Both the position numbers and the translations under genes were made by a program. From NCBI GenBank assembly GCA_019424645.1, contig JAHYZB010000026.1, positions 1 to 14,238 on the forward strand: a stretch of 14,238 nt of DNA, read 5' to 3'. This document shows, in pieces, positions 1-6,095 of the stretch. This stretch comes from Oxalobacter formigenes. Lineage in GTDB: Bacteria > Pseudomonadota > Gammaproteobacteria > Burkholderiales > Burkholderiaceae_D. The notes under the pieces are model-generated. The model searched no databases. It worked only from the letters and a program-made list of their open reading frames with translations, and had not been told where the DNA came from. Position 1 is the stretch's first letter. Each line of letters begins with the position of its first letter.

Positions 1-23
1 ACGAGATAAATTGTCAGTATACA

Positions 24-44
24 AAAAACTATCCCGATGTTTTT
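24..44 (-). terminator. Weak terminator-like hairpin after the PagL-like gene
   Basis: Just downstream of the PagL-like stop codon (minus strand) the arms AAAAAC (24-29) and GTTTTT (39-44) are complementary. Two further A-T pairs can form past a one-base bulge, leaving a CCCG loop. The stem is almost all A-T, so it would be a weak terminator. The rest of positions 1-49 shows nothing else I can support. Confidence 0.3.
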
Positions 45-49
45 AAAGA

Positions 50-589
50 TCAGAAGCGGTAAGCGCCACGCACTACAACGAAGTTTTCACCACTATTCGG
101 TTTTTTGATACCGGCATTTGAATAGTGCTGCAGTCTTAAACCGAGATCGAAGTTATTGTTGAAAACATAACCGACACCGATGTGATCTGCAAATTCAAAG
201 GCTGTGGACATGCGATTGCCGTTGTTATTATAGGTTTTCGAGAAAAGGCTGGCACCGATACCACCTTCGACATAGATTCCCTTTTTGTTATCGTTTTCCC
301 AGCGGAACACAGGAGTGATACCGATCACGCCGATGTTCTGGGACGCGTTACGATCTTCATAACGGTCACCATGCCAGTAGCCAAGGTTCAGGTCCCAGTA
401 ACCGTTCAAATGCATGCCACCGGTCTGGAGCCATTTCTTGTTCCAGTCCCATTGCAAACCTACCCGATAAAGTTGAACGTGTTCACCCATACCGATTTCA
501 AAAGAAGTCCCATCAACAGCATGAGCGGGCACGGCCGCGAATCCCAGAACGGCAATCAAAAGTCCTGCACAATAACGGAAAAATCGCAT
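50..589 (-). CDS. PagL-like lipid A 3-O-deacylase (acyloxyacyl hydrolase family)
   Basis: A 179-residue outer-membrane beta-barrel enzyme of the PagL family, which removes the 3-O-linked acyl chain from lipid A. Residues 1-24 form a signal peptide with a likely cut after Ala-His-Ala. The rest has alternating aromatic and polar strands and ends in Tyr-Arg-Phe, the terminal aromatic expected of a barrel recognised by the BAM complex. The PagL active-site pattern is visible near the end: His155-Tyr-Ser157-Asn158, then Asn-Ser-Gly-Glu168, giving His, Ser and a candidate Glu triad. The start is supported by GGAGAG (596-601) 7 nt upstream. It lies 33 nt after purB on the same strand, so read-through from purB is likely. 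Family assignment is strong. The acid residue and the actual lipid substrate are inferred. Confidence 0.85.
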   Translation of the reverse strand: MRFFRYCAGLLIAVLGFAAVPAHAVDGTSFEIGMGEHVQLYRVGLQWDWNKKWLQTGGMHLNGYWDLNLGYWHGDRYEDRNASQNIGVIGITPVFRWENDNKKGIYVEGGIGASLFSKTYNNNGNRMSTAFEFADHIGVGYVFNNNFDLGLRLQHYSNAGIKKPNSGENFVVVRGAYRF

Positions 590-622
590 AATTTACTCTC
601 CAATTTTCAAGTGTTGTTATTC

Positions 623-2050
623 TTAAATCTTTCCAGCCAGTTTTGTGGCAATACCGGTATAACTAGCGGGAGTCATTTTCAGCAACTCGTCTTTGGCAGA
701 CTGTGGCAAATCCAGACTCCTTATAAATCCCTGCAAATCCTGTTTTTCAATACCCTTGCCGCGGGTTAAGGCTTTCAGTTGTTCATACGGGTTTTCAATG
801 CCGTAACGACGCATGACAGTCTGCACAGGTTCCGCCAATACTTCCCATGCATCTTCGAGATCATGAGTGATACGTTCGGCATTGACTTCCAGCTTGTTCA
901 ATCCACGCAGGCAGCTGTCATATGCCAATACGGTATAACCCAGAGCCATCCCGATATTACGCAATACAGTCGAATCGGTCAGATCGCGCTGCCAGCGGGA
1001 AATCGGCAGTTTTTCAGACATATGTTTCAACAGGGCGTTTGCCATGCCCAGATTGCCTTCGGAATTTTCGAAGTCAATCGGATTGACCTTGTGCGGCATC
1101 GTGCTTGAACCGACTTCACCAGCCTTCGTGATCTGCTTGAAATATCCGAGCGATATATAACTCCAGATGTCCCTGTTCAAATCAATCAGGATTGTATTTG
1201 CGCGGGCAATGGCATCAAACAGCTCGGCAATATAATCATGCGGTTCAATCTGGATCGTGTATTCATTGAAAGTCAAACCCAGACTCTTTTCAACGACATT
1301 TCTGGAAAAGTTTTCCCAGTCGAAGTCCGGATAGGCAGAAAAATGCGCATTGTAGTTTCCAACAGCACCATTCATTTTGCCCATAATTTCAACTGCGGCA
1401 ATTTTTCCTGCAGCACGTTGAAGTCGCGAAACAATATTGGCAATTTCCTTGCCCAGAGTTGTTGGGCTGGCGGTCTGTCCATGCGTTCTGGCCAGCATGG
1501 ACAATGATGCATTTTGATGGGCAATCGAACGTAACTGTTCGATAACGGCATTCAGGGCCGGTAAAACGACTTCATCTCTGGCAGCCTTGATCATCATGCC
1601 GTGAGAAGTATTGTTGATGTCTTCGGAAGTACAGGCAAAATGAATGAATTCAGCAGCTGTTTTCAATTCATCCGTGACTCTTGCATCAACGTTGACTTGA
1701 CGCGCTTGCAGTCTGGACAGCTCTGGAGGAAGGTTCAGGCCTATGGATTCCTTGATCCAGTATTCCACCGCTTTGACATCGTGGTTTGTGATGGCTTCGA
1801 TATCCTTGATACGCGCAGCATCGTCAACAGCAAAATTGTTGACCATCGCATCGAGAAAATTACTCGTCACATCGGAAAACGGTCGTATCTCTGCAAATCC
1901 TGCCTGAGACAAGGCTTTTAGCCAGGCGATTTCAACTTTGACACGATGCCGCATAAAACCGGCTTCAGAAAGAATCGGACGCAAGGCGCCTGTTTTCCTG
2001 ACGTATCTGCCATCAAGTGGGGAAAGGGCGGAAAGGGCAGAGAGTTCCAT
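623..2050 (-). CDS. purB: Adenylosuccinate lyase
   Basis: PurB (475 residues) catalyses two fumarate-releasing steps of purine synthesis: SAICAR to AICAR, and adenylosuccinate to AMP. It acts as a cytoplasmic homotetramer of the fumarase/aspartase superfamily. The N-terminus (Ser-Pro-Leu-Asp-Gly-Arg-Tyr, residues 10-16) matches the E. coli-type enzyme. Thr-Ser-Glu-Asp-Ile-Asn-Asn (141-147) binds substrate. His190 in Ala-Arg-Thr-His-Gly-Gln is the expected catalytic acid. The superfamily signature SSTMPHKVNP lies at 315-324, on the flexible loop carrying the catalytic serine. It is about 19 residues longer than E. coli PurB (456), mostly from an insertion near 105-125. There is no strong Shine-Dalgarno before the ATG, but the N-terminal match fixes the start. 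The gene is divergent from the GST gene and is followed by the PagL-like gene. Confidence 0.97.
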   Translation of the reverse strand: MELSALSALSPLDGRYVRKTGALRPILSEAGFMRHRVKVEIAWLKALSQAGFAEIRPFSDVTSNFLDAMVNNFAVDDAARIKDIEAITNHDVKAVEYWIKESIGLNLPPELSRLQARQVNVDARVTDELKTAAEFIHFACTSEDINNTSHGMMIKAARDEVVLPALNAVIEQLRSIAHQNASLSMLARTHGQTASPTTLGKEIANIVSRLQRAAGKIAAVEIMGKMNGAVGNYNAHFSAYPDFDWENFSRNVVEKSLGLTFNEYTIQIEPHDYIAELFDAIARANTILIDLNRDIWSYISLGYFKQITKAGEVGSSTMPHKVNPIDFENSEGNLGMANALLKHMSEKLPISRWQRDLTDSTVLRNIGMALGYTVLAYDSCLRGLNKLEVNAERITHDLEDAWEVLAEPVQTVMRRYGIENPYEQLKALTRGKGIEKQDLQGFIRSLDLPQSAKDELLKMTPASYTGIATKLAGKI

Positions 2051-2071
2051 TTGAAAATGCTCATTTATAAA

Positions 2072-2134
2072 TCAGTATGATTGATTAGTTTAACATTTTC
2101 TTGGCGCCATTTATCATTCTTCGCTTCATACTGA
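2072..2134. repeat. 9-bp inverted repeat in the purB/GST divergent promoter region
   Basis: TCAGTATGA (2072-2080) and TCATACTGA (2126-2134) are perfect reverse complements separated by 45 bp. A second, offset pair is TGATTA (2082-2087) and TAATCA (2138-2143). They lie between two divergent starts (2050 and 2190), so an operator pair for a shared regulator is one reading. I do not recognise the binding protein. Confidence 0.5.
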
Positions 2135-2153
2135 CGTTAATCAGACACTAAAA

Positions 2154-2162
2154 TGTTATACT
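2154..2162 (+). promoter_or_regulatory. Probable extended -10 promoter of the GST gene
   Basis: TG-T-TATACT is an extended sigma70 -10 element, placing transcription start near 2169, about 20 nt before the ATG at 2190. The -35 is poor: CTGACG at 2131-2136 is spaced about 20 nt away, which an extended -10 can tolerate. The right arm of the inverted repeat (2126-2134) overlaps this -35 position, so a bound protein could interfere with polymerase (inference). Confidence 0.5.
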
Positions 2163-2189
2163 TTTACCGTTTTATCTGCCAGAGACATC

Positions 2190-2795
2190 ATGAAACTGAT
2201 CGGTATCCTTACAAGTCCTTACGTTCGTAAAACACGAATCGTATTAAGCGAAAAAAAAATCGAATACGAATTCGTCCTGGCAGATCTGGATTCTCCTGAC
2301 AGTATCATCAATGAATTCAATCCATTGGGAAAAGTTCCCTGTCTGGTGATGGATGATGGGAAAACGCTATACGATTCCCGTGTCATTGTTGCTTATCTCG
2401 ATACGACAACTCCTGTCGGTAAATTACTCCCCAATTCAAATCGCTCTCGTGCTGACGTCAGATGCTGGGAAGCTCTGGCTGATGGAATCATGGATGCAGC
2501 AGTACTGATCCGCCTCGAAGGAAAACGTCCTGCTGCACAGCAAAGCCAAGAATGGGTCGACAGGCAAATGAAAAAAATCCATGCCGGTCTGAAAGCGATG
2601 TCTTTCCATTTGGGAGAGCGCCTTTTCTGTCATGAAAATGCTTTTTCACTCGCAGATATTGCCGTTGGCTGTGCGCTTGGCTGGCTTGAATTCCGTTTCC
2701 CGCAGATCGAATGGCAAAAAGAATATGAAAATCTGTCCCAACTTTTTGACAGACTTTCGGAACGCCCTTCTTTCAGGGAAACAAAACCGGTATAA
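2190..2795 (+). CDS. Glutathione S-transferase family protein (YibF-like)
   Basis: A 201-residue soluble GST with the usual two-part layout: a thioredoxin-like N-domain (about 1-78) and an all-helical C-domain (about 85-200). The start (Thr-Ser-Pro-Tyr-Val-Arg-Lys, 8-14) closely resembles E. coli YibF, with Ser9 at the active-site position. Asn-Pro-Leu-Gly-Lys-Val-Pro (44-50) holds the cis-proline, and Asp62-Ser63 should bind the gamma-glutamyl part of glutathione. The real substrate of this subgroup is unknown to me. A weak AGAGA precedes the ATG. The gene stands alone: divergent from purB and convergent with mnmA across 43 bp without a strong terminator. A GST gene beside purB is common in Burkholderiales. 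Confidence 0.88.
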   Translation: MKLIGILTSPYVRKTRIVLSEKKIEYEFVLADLDSPDSIINEFNPLGKVPCLVMDDGKTLYDSRVIVAYLDTTTPVGKLLPNSNRSRADVRCWEALADGIMDAAVLIRLEGKRPAAQQSQEWVDRQMKKIHAGLKAMSFHLGERLFCHENAFSLADIAVGCALGWLEFRFPQIEWQKEYENLSQLFDRLSERPSFRETKPV

Positions 2796-2838
2796 CTGGC
2801 TCGGGTTTTGAATAGAATCTGCGTCTAAAGAAGAGACC

Positions 2839-3942
2839 CTATTTTTCTGGTTCATTGTCAATAATCCCACCCCCAAGACAAACGTCACCTTTATAAAATA
2901 CGGCAGATTGTCCTGGCGTGATCGCCCATTGTGGCGCATCGAAATTCACTGAAAATGCATCGCTGCCTGTCACATTCAACTTTCCTGCGACATCTTTCTG
3001 ACGATATCGGGTTTTAACTGACAATGACCGATCTTCTGGCGAAAAACCGGCTATCCAGCTGGATTGAGTCGCTATAAGCTCAGGAGTCAATAACCAGGGA
3101 TGATCGTGTCCTTGCACGACATACAGGGTATTGTTGGGAATGTCTTTTCTGGCGACATACCACGCGTCACTGGTGCCATCCGGATTTTTGAATGACTTCA
3201 GGCCACCGATACCTATCCCTTTTCTTTGCCCAATCGTATAAAAGCTGAGCCCGACGTGCTGGCCGATTTCTTTACCTTCAGGTGTCTTGATCGGCCCCGG
3301 CTCATACGACAGGTAACGGTTCAGAAAAGCACGAAATGGTCGCTCTCCTATAAAACAAATACCGGTTGAGTCTTTCTTTTTCGCATTCGGAAGCCCGAGT
3401 CTTTCGGCAATTTTCCGAACTTCCGTTTTACGGATTTCCCCCAGTGGGAAAATGGCTTTGGAGAGTTGTTTCTGATTCAGGCGATGCAGGAAATAACTCT
3501 GATCCTTTGTATCATCCACAGCCTTCATCATTTCAAACAAACCATTGTTTTCGCGAACACGCGCATAATGTCCGGTTGCAATTTGCTCGGCCCCGAGAGA
3601 AACAGCATGATCGAGAAAGGCCTTGAATTTGATTTCAGCATTACACAAAACATCCGGATTGGGCGTTCTTCCTGCTTCATATTCTCGCAAAAACTCTGAA
3701 AAAACCCGTTCCTTATATTCTGCAGCGAAATTGACGACTTCTATATCGATTCCGATTACGTCGGCGACACTGACAGCATCCAGCCAGTCCTGACGAGCAG
3801 AACAATATTCTCCATCATCGTCGTCTTCCCAGTTTTTCATGAAAAGCCCGACGACTTCATAACCCTGTTCTTTCAGCAACCATGCTGAGACAGATGAATC
3901 GACGCCTCCCGACATGCCGATAACCACTTTTTTCTTGCTCAC
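2839..3942 (-). CDS. mnmA: tRNA-specific 2-thiouridylase MnmA (GTG start)
   Basis: MnmA (367 residues) puts the 2-thio group on wobble uridine 34 of the Lys, Glu and Gln tRNAs, using ATP and sulfur relayed as a persulfide. The ATP-binding PP-loop Ser-Gly-Gly-Val-Asp-Ser-Ser is at 11-17. The two catalytic cysteines are Cys100 (Asn-Pro-Asp-Val-Leu-Cys) and Cys196 (Ser-Thr-Gly-Ile-Cys-Phe), with Asp97 as the conserved partner. The C-terminal beta-barrel region (about 290-360) is complete. The start codon is GTG (3942-3940 on the minus strand), 3 nt after the nudJ TAG stop. Its AAGGAAG ribosome site lies in the last codons and stop of nudJ, so translation is probably coupled to nudJ. Length and motifs are normal. 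Confidence 0.97.
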   Translation of the reverse strand: MSKKKVVIGMSGGVDSSVSAWLLKEQGYEVVGLFMKNWEDDDDGEYCSARQDWLDAVSVADVIGIDIEVVNFAAEYKERVFSEFLREYEAGRTPNPDVLCNAEIKFKAFLDHAVSLGAEQIATGHYARVRENNGLFEMMKAVDDTKDQSYFLHRLNQKQLSKAIFPLGEIRKTEVRKIAERLGLPNAKKKDSTGICFIGERPFRAFLNRYLSYEPGPIKTPEGKEIGQHVGLSFYTIGQRKGIGIGGLKSFKNPDGTSDAWYVARKDIPNNTLYVVQGHDHPWLLTPELIATQSSWIAGFSPEDRSLSVKTRYRQKDVAGKLNVTGSDAFSVNFDAPQWAITPGQSAVFYKGDVCLGGGIIDNEPEK

Positions 3943-3945
3943 TCT

Positions 3946-4407
3946 CTACTTCCTTTCCACAAAAAATGTGGATAAAACCGAAAGGGGCATCCGCTGCCCT
4001 TTACGGTAATCATCAATGGACTTTAAAACCAGACTGCTGCGGTGTTTTTCCGGACAGGCTGCAATTTCATCGTATGTCATCCAGACCGTCCGTAATATAT
4101 CTGGATCCAACGGCCGATTCTGCTTCAAACCGATACCACCTGTGAATGTAAAACGAAGAAAAGACACTTTCTCACTATTTTTCAGATTATATTGGAGCAG
4201 ATAAATTCCAACGAGTGCCTCGGGGATCAGTTCATGTGCTGTTTCTTCCAGAGTTTCCCTGACTGTTGCCTCGACAAGCGATTCATTTGCTTCGAGATGC
4301 CCCGCAGGCTGATTTAACAGGACTCCATATTCCGTTTCTTCTTCAACCAGAAGAAAGCGGTTATTTTTTTCGATAACGGCTGCAACAGTGATTTCAGGCT
4401 TTAGCAT
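3946..4407 (-). CDS. nudJ: Nudix hydrolase, NudJ-like phosphatase
   Basis: A 153-residue Nudix enzyme similar along its length to E. coli NudJ (YmfB), which hydrolyses nucleoside di- and triphosphates and the thiamine precursor HMP-PP. The N-terminus (Lys-Pro-Glu-Ile-Thr-Val-Ala-Ala-Val), the segment Asn-Gln-Pro-Ala-Gly-His-Leu-Glu-Ala (32-40) and Gly-Gln-Arg-Met-Pro-Leu near the end all have NudJ counterparts. The Nudix box runs from Gly36 through Glu42, Arg50-Glu51 and Glu54-Glu55. Its late glycine is Ala57. The metal-binding glutamates are intact. AGAGAG shortly before the ATG supports the start. It lies immediately upstream of mnmA, as in E. coli, where nudJ and mnmA are neighbours. Substrate in this organism is inferred from E. 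coli NudJ. Confidence 0.88.
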   Translation of the reverse strand: MLKPEITVAAVIEKNNRFLLVEEETEYGVLLNQPAGHLEANESLVEATVRETLEETAHELIPEALVGIYLLQYNLKNSEKVSFLRFTFTGGIGLKQNRPLDPDILRTVWMTYDEIAACPEKHRSSLVLKSIDDYRKGQRMPLSVLSTFFVERK

Positions 4408-4777
4408 AACGCTCTCTATTTTACTTTGTTTTGTCAGAAAATTTGGGAAAGGGTTTCTTCCCGAAGAATCCGCCCAAAGGGGTGAAACACCTTAAAAGCA
4501 TGATTTTTAGGTCAAGTTTTACAGTTTTTTGATTTTTCGACGAAAAAATTCGTGTATCATAAAAAACTTTCCAAAGTGTAGAAGATTTCTACTGAATCGA
4601 CTTTTCTGCCAGACGCCATTTATTGATTCAATATATTGAGCATGGTCATCCGATCAGCTTGAGAATTGGACTTAACCGGATATTTCGGACAAAACGTAGA
4701 TGGAAAATCCCAGGACACGACTACCTTTGGTTTTTAAGTGCGTATATTACGCGATTATTTCAAACGACTTTAAGTCA

Positions 4778-4804
4778 CCCTGAAAACAGCATGTCAGGGC
4801 TTTT
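4778..4804 (+). terminator. Terminator-like hairpin upstream of panD
   Basis: CCCTGA (4778-4783) pairs with TCAGGG (4794-4799) around a 10-nt loop, followed by CTTTTGATTT. This fits a modest intrinsic terminator on the plus strand, 70 nt before the panD ATG. No coding sequence precedes it on this strand for about 1.9 kb, so it would end a non-coding transcript or attenuate panD. Confidence 0.5.
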
Positions 4805-4859
4805 GATTTAAGAAACGGAATCGTTGAAACGTCATAGCGTAAAACGAATTTTCGCAAAC

Positions 4860-4864
4860 AGGAG
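4860..4864 (+). promoter_or_regulatory. panD ribosome binding site
   Basis: AGGAG lies 9 nt before the ATG at 4874. It decides the panD start against an overlapping reading frame in another phase that begins at 4824 and has no such site. Confidence 0.8.
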
Positions 4865-4873
4865 AAACTGGAA

Positions 4874-5233
4874 ATGCAACGGATTATGTTACGCGGCAAG
4901 ATTCATCGTGCTACCGTCACACAATGTGACCTGGCTTATGAAGGCTCGTGTTCAATTGATGAAGACCTGCTGGAAGCTGCCGGTATGGCCTTGTACGAAA
5001 AAATTGATCTTTACAATGTCAATAACGGCGAACGTTTTTCAACTTACACCATTCCGGGCAAACGCGGAAGTGGAGAAATCGGCTTGAACGGCGCTGCTGC
5101 CCGTCGTGCCCATCTTGGCGATCTGTTGATTATCTGCACATTCGGCCCGATGACGGATGAAGAAATCAAGACATGGAAACCCAAGGTTGTACTGGTTGAC
5201 GAAAATAACAAAATCACTGCAATCAAGGAATAG
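4874..5233 (+). CDS. panD: Aspartate 1-decarboxylase proenzyme
   Basis: PanD decarboxylates L-aspartate to beta-alanine for pantothenate and coenzyme A. It is made as an inactive proenzyme that cuts itself between Gly24 and Ser25, turning Ser25 into the catalytic pyruvoyl group. The Tyr22-Glu-Gly-Ser-Cys cleavage site is at exactly the family position. Lys9, Arg54, Thr57, Tyr58, Asn72 and Gly73 also match E. coli numbering, within the usual tetrameric double-psi beta-barrel. The length of 119 residues is close to the usual 126. It stands alone here, away from panB and panC, with a long structured leader upstream and a strong terminator downstream. Confidence 0.97.
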   Translation: MQRIMLRGKIHRATVTQCDLAYEGSCSIDEDLLEAAGMALYEKIDLYNVNNGERFSTYTIPGKRGSGEIGLNGAAARRAHLGDLLIICTFGPMTDEEIKTWKPKVVLVDENNKITAIKE

Positions 5234-5317
5234 GCGATTCAACAAGCCGTCAGTCTGATTAATATATTTGCATATGATCAGACTGTTCGATAAAAACGTG
5301 ATCATTAGCTGAATCGC
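5234..5317 (+). repeat. Nested inverted repeats directly after panD
   Basis: The outer arms GCGATTCA (5234-5241, starting at the base after the panD stop) and TGAATCGC (5310-5317) are perfect complements. Inside, CAGTCTGAT (5251-5259) pairs with ATCAGACTG (5277-5285), whose loop can also pair ATAT with ATAT. Two TGATCA palindromes (5276-5281 and 5299-5304) also occur. As RNA it could fold into a branched structure in the panD 3' untranslated region. It has no T-run of its own and sits before a separate strong terminator. Confidence 0.55.
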
Positions 5318-5332
5318 GAGGCGATGCCCACC

Positions 5333-5362
5333 AAAACCTGATTGGTTTCAATCAGGTTTTTT
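5333..5362. terminator. Strong bidirectional terminator between panD and murU
   Basis: A perfect 12-bp stem, AAAACCTGATTG (5333-5344) and CAATCAGGTTTT (5349-5360), with a GTTT loop. The 3' T-run serves panD and the 5' A-run serves murU on the minus strand. The right arm includes the last murU codons and stop (stop at 5348-5350), so the terminator is partly inside that gene. Confidence 0.9.
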
Positions 5363-6064
5363 ATTGGCTATTGCATTCAACCTGTCGAGTTCCTCAATCG
5401 TGTTGACGTTTTTCCATTCACCGCGATAGATTTCCCCCCCGACGAGCCCTCTTGAGATATATTCCCTCAAAAGCGTGCCCAATTGCACTTTTTCTCCCGC
5501 CTCGACGGATTCGAACATCGACATCCGGAAAACGCCGATACCGGAATAAGTCCACTTGGGCTCTCCCTCGTTTTTGACCGTAAAGGAATTCAGCGCAAAA
5601 TCCCCTTTGGGATGAAAAGACGGGTTTGGTACAAGATATAACCAGGCGATGTCACGTTTGGCCACATCATACGGTTTCCCCCAGACATCGTTATCCTGGA
5701 TAACGGTTTTCACTTCTTCAAAATCAAAATAAGGGCAATAGACATCTGCAGCAATGGTGACAAAAGGTTCTTCTCCCAACAGATGACGGGCCTTGGCAAT
5801 TCCGCCAGCTGTTTCAAGGGCTGACTCTTCATGAGAATAGGAAATGGTAGCGCCATAACGCGAACCGTCGCCCAGCATTTCTTCGATCTGCTCACCGAGA
5901 TGGGCATGATTGATGACAATCTCGGTAATGCCGGCACGAACCAGATTCACGATGTGCCAGACTATCAGAGGACGCCCCCTTACCTTCAGCAAAGGCTTGG
6001 GACAAGTATCCGTCAAAGGGCGCATACGATTACCACGCCCTGCCGCAAATATCATTGCTTTCAT
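5348..6064 (-). CDS. murU: N-acetylmuramate alpha-1-phosphate uridylyltransferase (MurU-like)
   Basis: MurU joins MurNAc-alpha-1-phosphate to UTP, giving UDP-MurNAc in the recycling route that bypasses de novo synthesis. This 238-residue protein has the sugar nucleotidyltransferase fold. The N-terminal loop Ala-Ala-Gly-Arg-Gly-Asn-Arg-Met-Arg-Pro-Leu-Thr (7-18) is followed by Pro-Lys23-Pro, the lysine that contacts phosphate. Asp107 in Ala-Ala-Asp-Val is the expected first metal ligand. The late motif normally written Trp-x-Asp-Val-Gly-Thr reads Trp217-Lys-Asn219-Val-Asn221-Thr, so the usual second metal ligand Asp is Asn. AGAGAG about 9 nt before the ATG supports the start. It lies 31 nt after amgK on the same strand, and the pairing with amgK is the main argument for MurU over other sugar nucleotidyltransferases. 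Confidence 0.87.
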   Translation of the reverse strand: MKAMIFAAGRGNRMRPLTDTCPKPLLKVRGRPLIVWHIVNLVRAGITEIVINHAHLGEQIEEMLGDGSRYGATISYSHEESALETAGGIAKARHLLGEEPFVTIAADVYCPYFDFEEVKTVIQDNDVWGKPYDVAKRDIAWLYLVPNPSFHPKGDFALNSFTVKNEGEPKWTYSGIGVFRMSMFESVEAGEKVQLGTLLREYISRGLVGGEIYRGEWKNVNTIEELDRLNAIANKKPD

Positions 6065-6095
6065 GTTATATCGCTCTCTGCAAATGACTCAAATG

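Larger units (their letters stand above)
4408..4873. other. 466-bp intergenic region between nudJ (minus) and panD (plus)
   Basis: No convincing gene is visible. The two short reading frames here lack ribosome sites and have untypical composition. Seen directly: (a) 4441-4490, next to nudJ, can form consecutive hairpins, GGGAA/TTCCC with an 8-nt loop, then CCC/GGG, then GGTG-AAA-CACC; (b) an A/T-rich block about 4500-4560 with the perfect odd palindrome TTTTTCG-A-CGAAAAA (4533-4547) and a -10-like TATCAT (4555-4560); (c) small hairpins GTAGAA/TTCTAC near 4578-4592 and GCGTA-TAT-TACGC near 4740-4752; (d) a terminator-like stem at 4778-4804. I tried to see 6S RNA, tmRNA, RNase P, SRP RNA or a TPP riboswitch and did not. 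It must hold both divergent promoters and may encode a small RNA or structured leader. Confidence 0.5.

Noticed and set aside
182..769. A 195-codon plus-strand frame across the PagL-like gene and purB end
   Set aside because: It is antisense to two recognised genes and spans their junction; no ribosome site or family match.
4623..4811. A 62-codon open frame in the nudJ-panD gap
   Set aside because: No ribosome site, basic low-complexity content, no family resemblance, and it runs through the terminator-like hairpin at 4778-4804.
4408..4873. 6S RNA, tmRNA or a TPP riboswitch in the panD leader
   Set aside because: The hallmark sequences and the long terminal pairing of 6S are not visible, and none of the conserved TPP motifs occur. 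NudJ's link to thiamine prompted the check.
4824..5087. An 87-codon frame overlapping panD in another phase
   Set aside because: panD has the AGGAG site and full family identity; this frame is its shadow and lacks a ribosome site.
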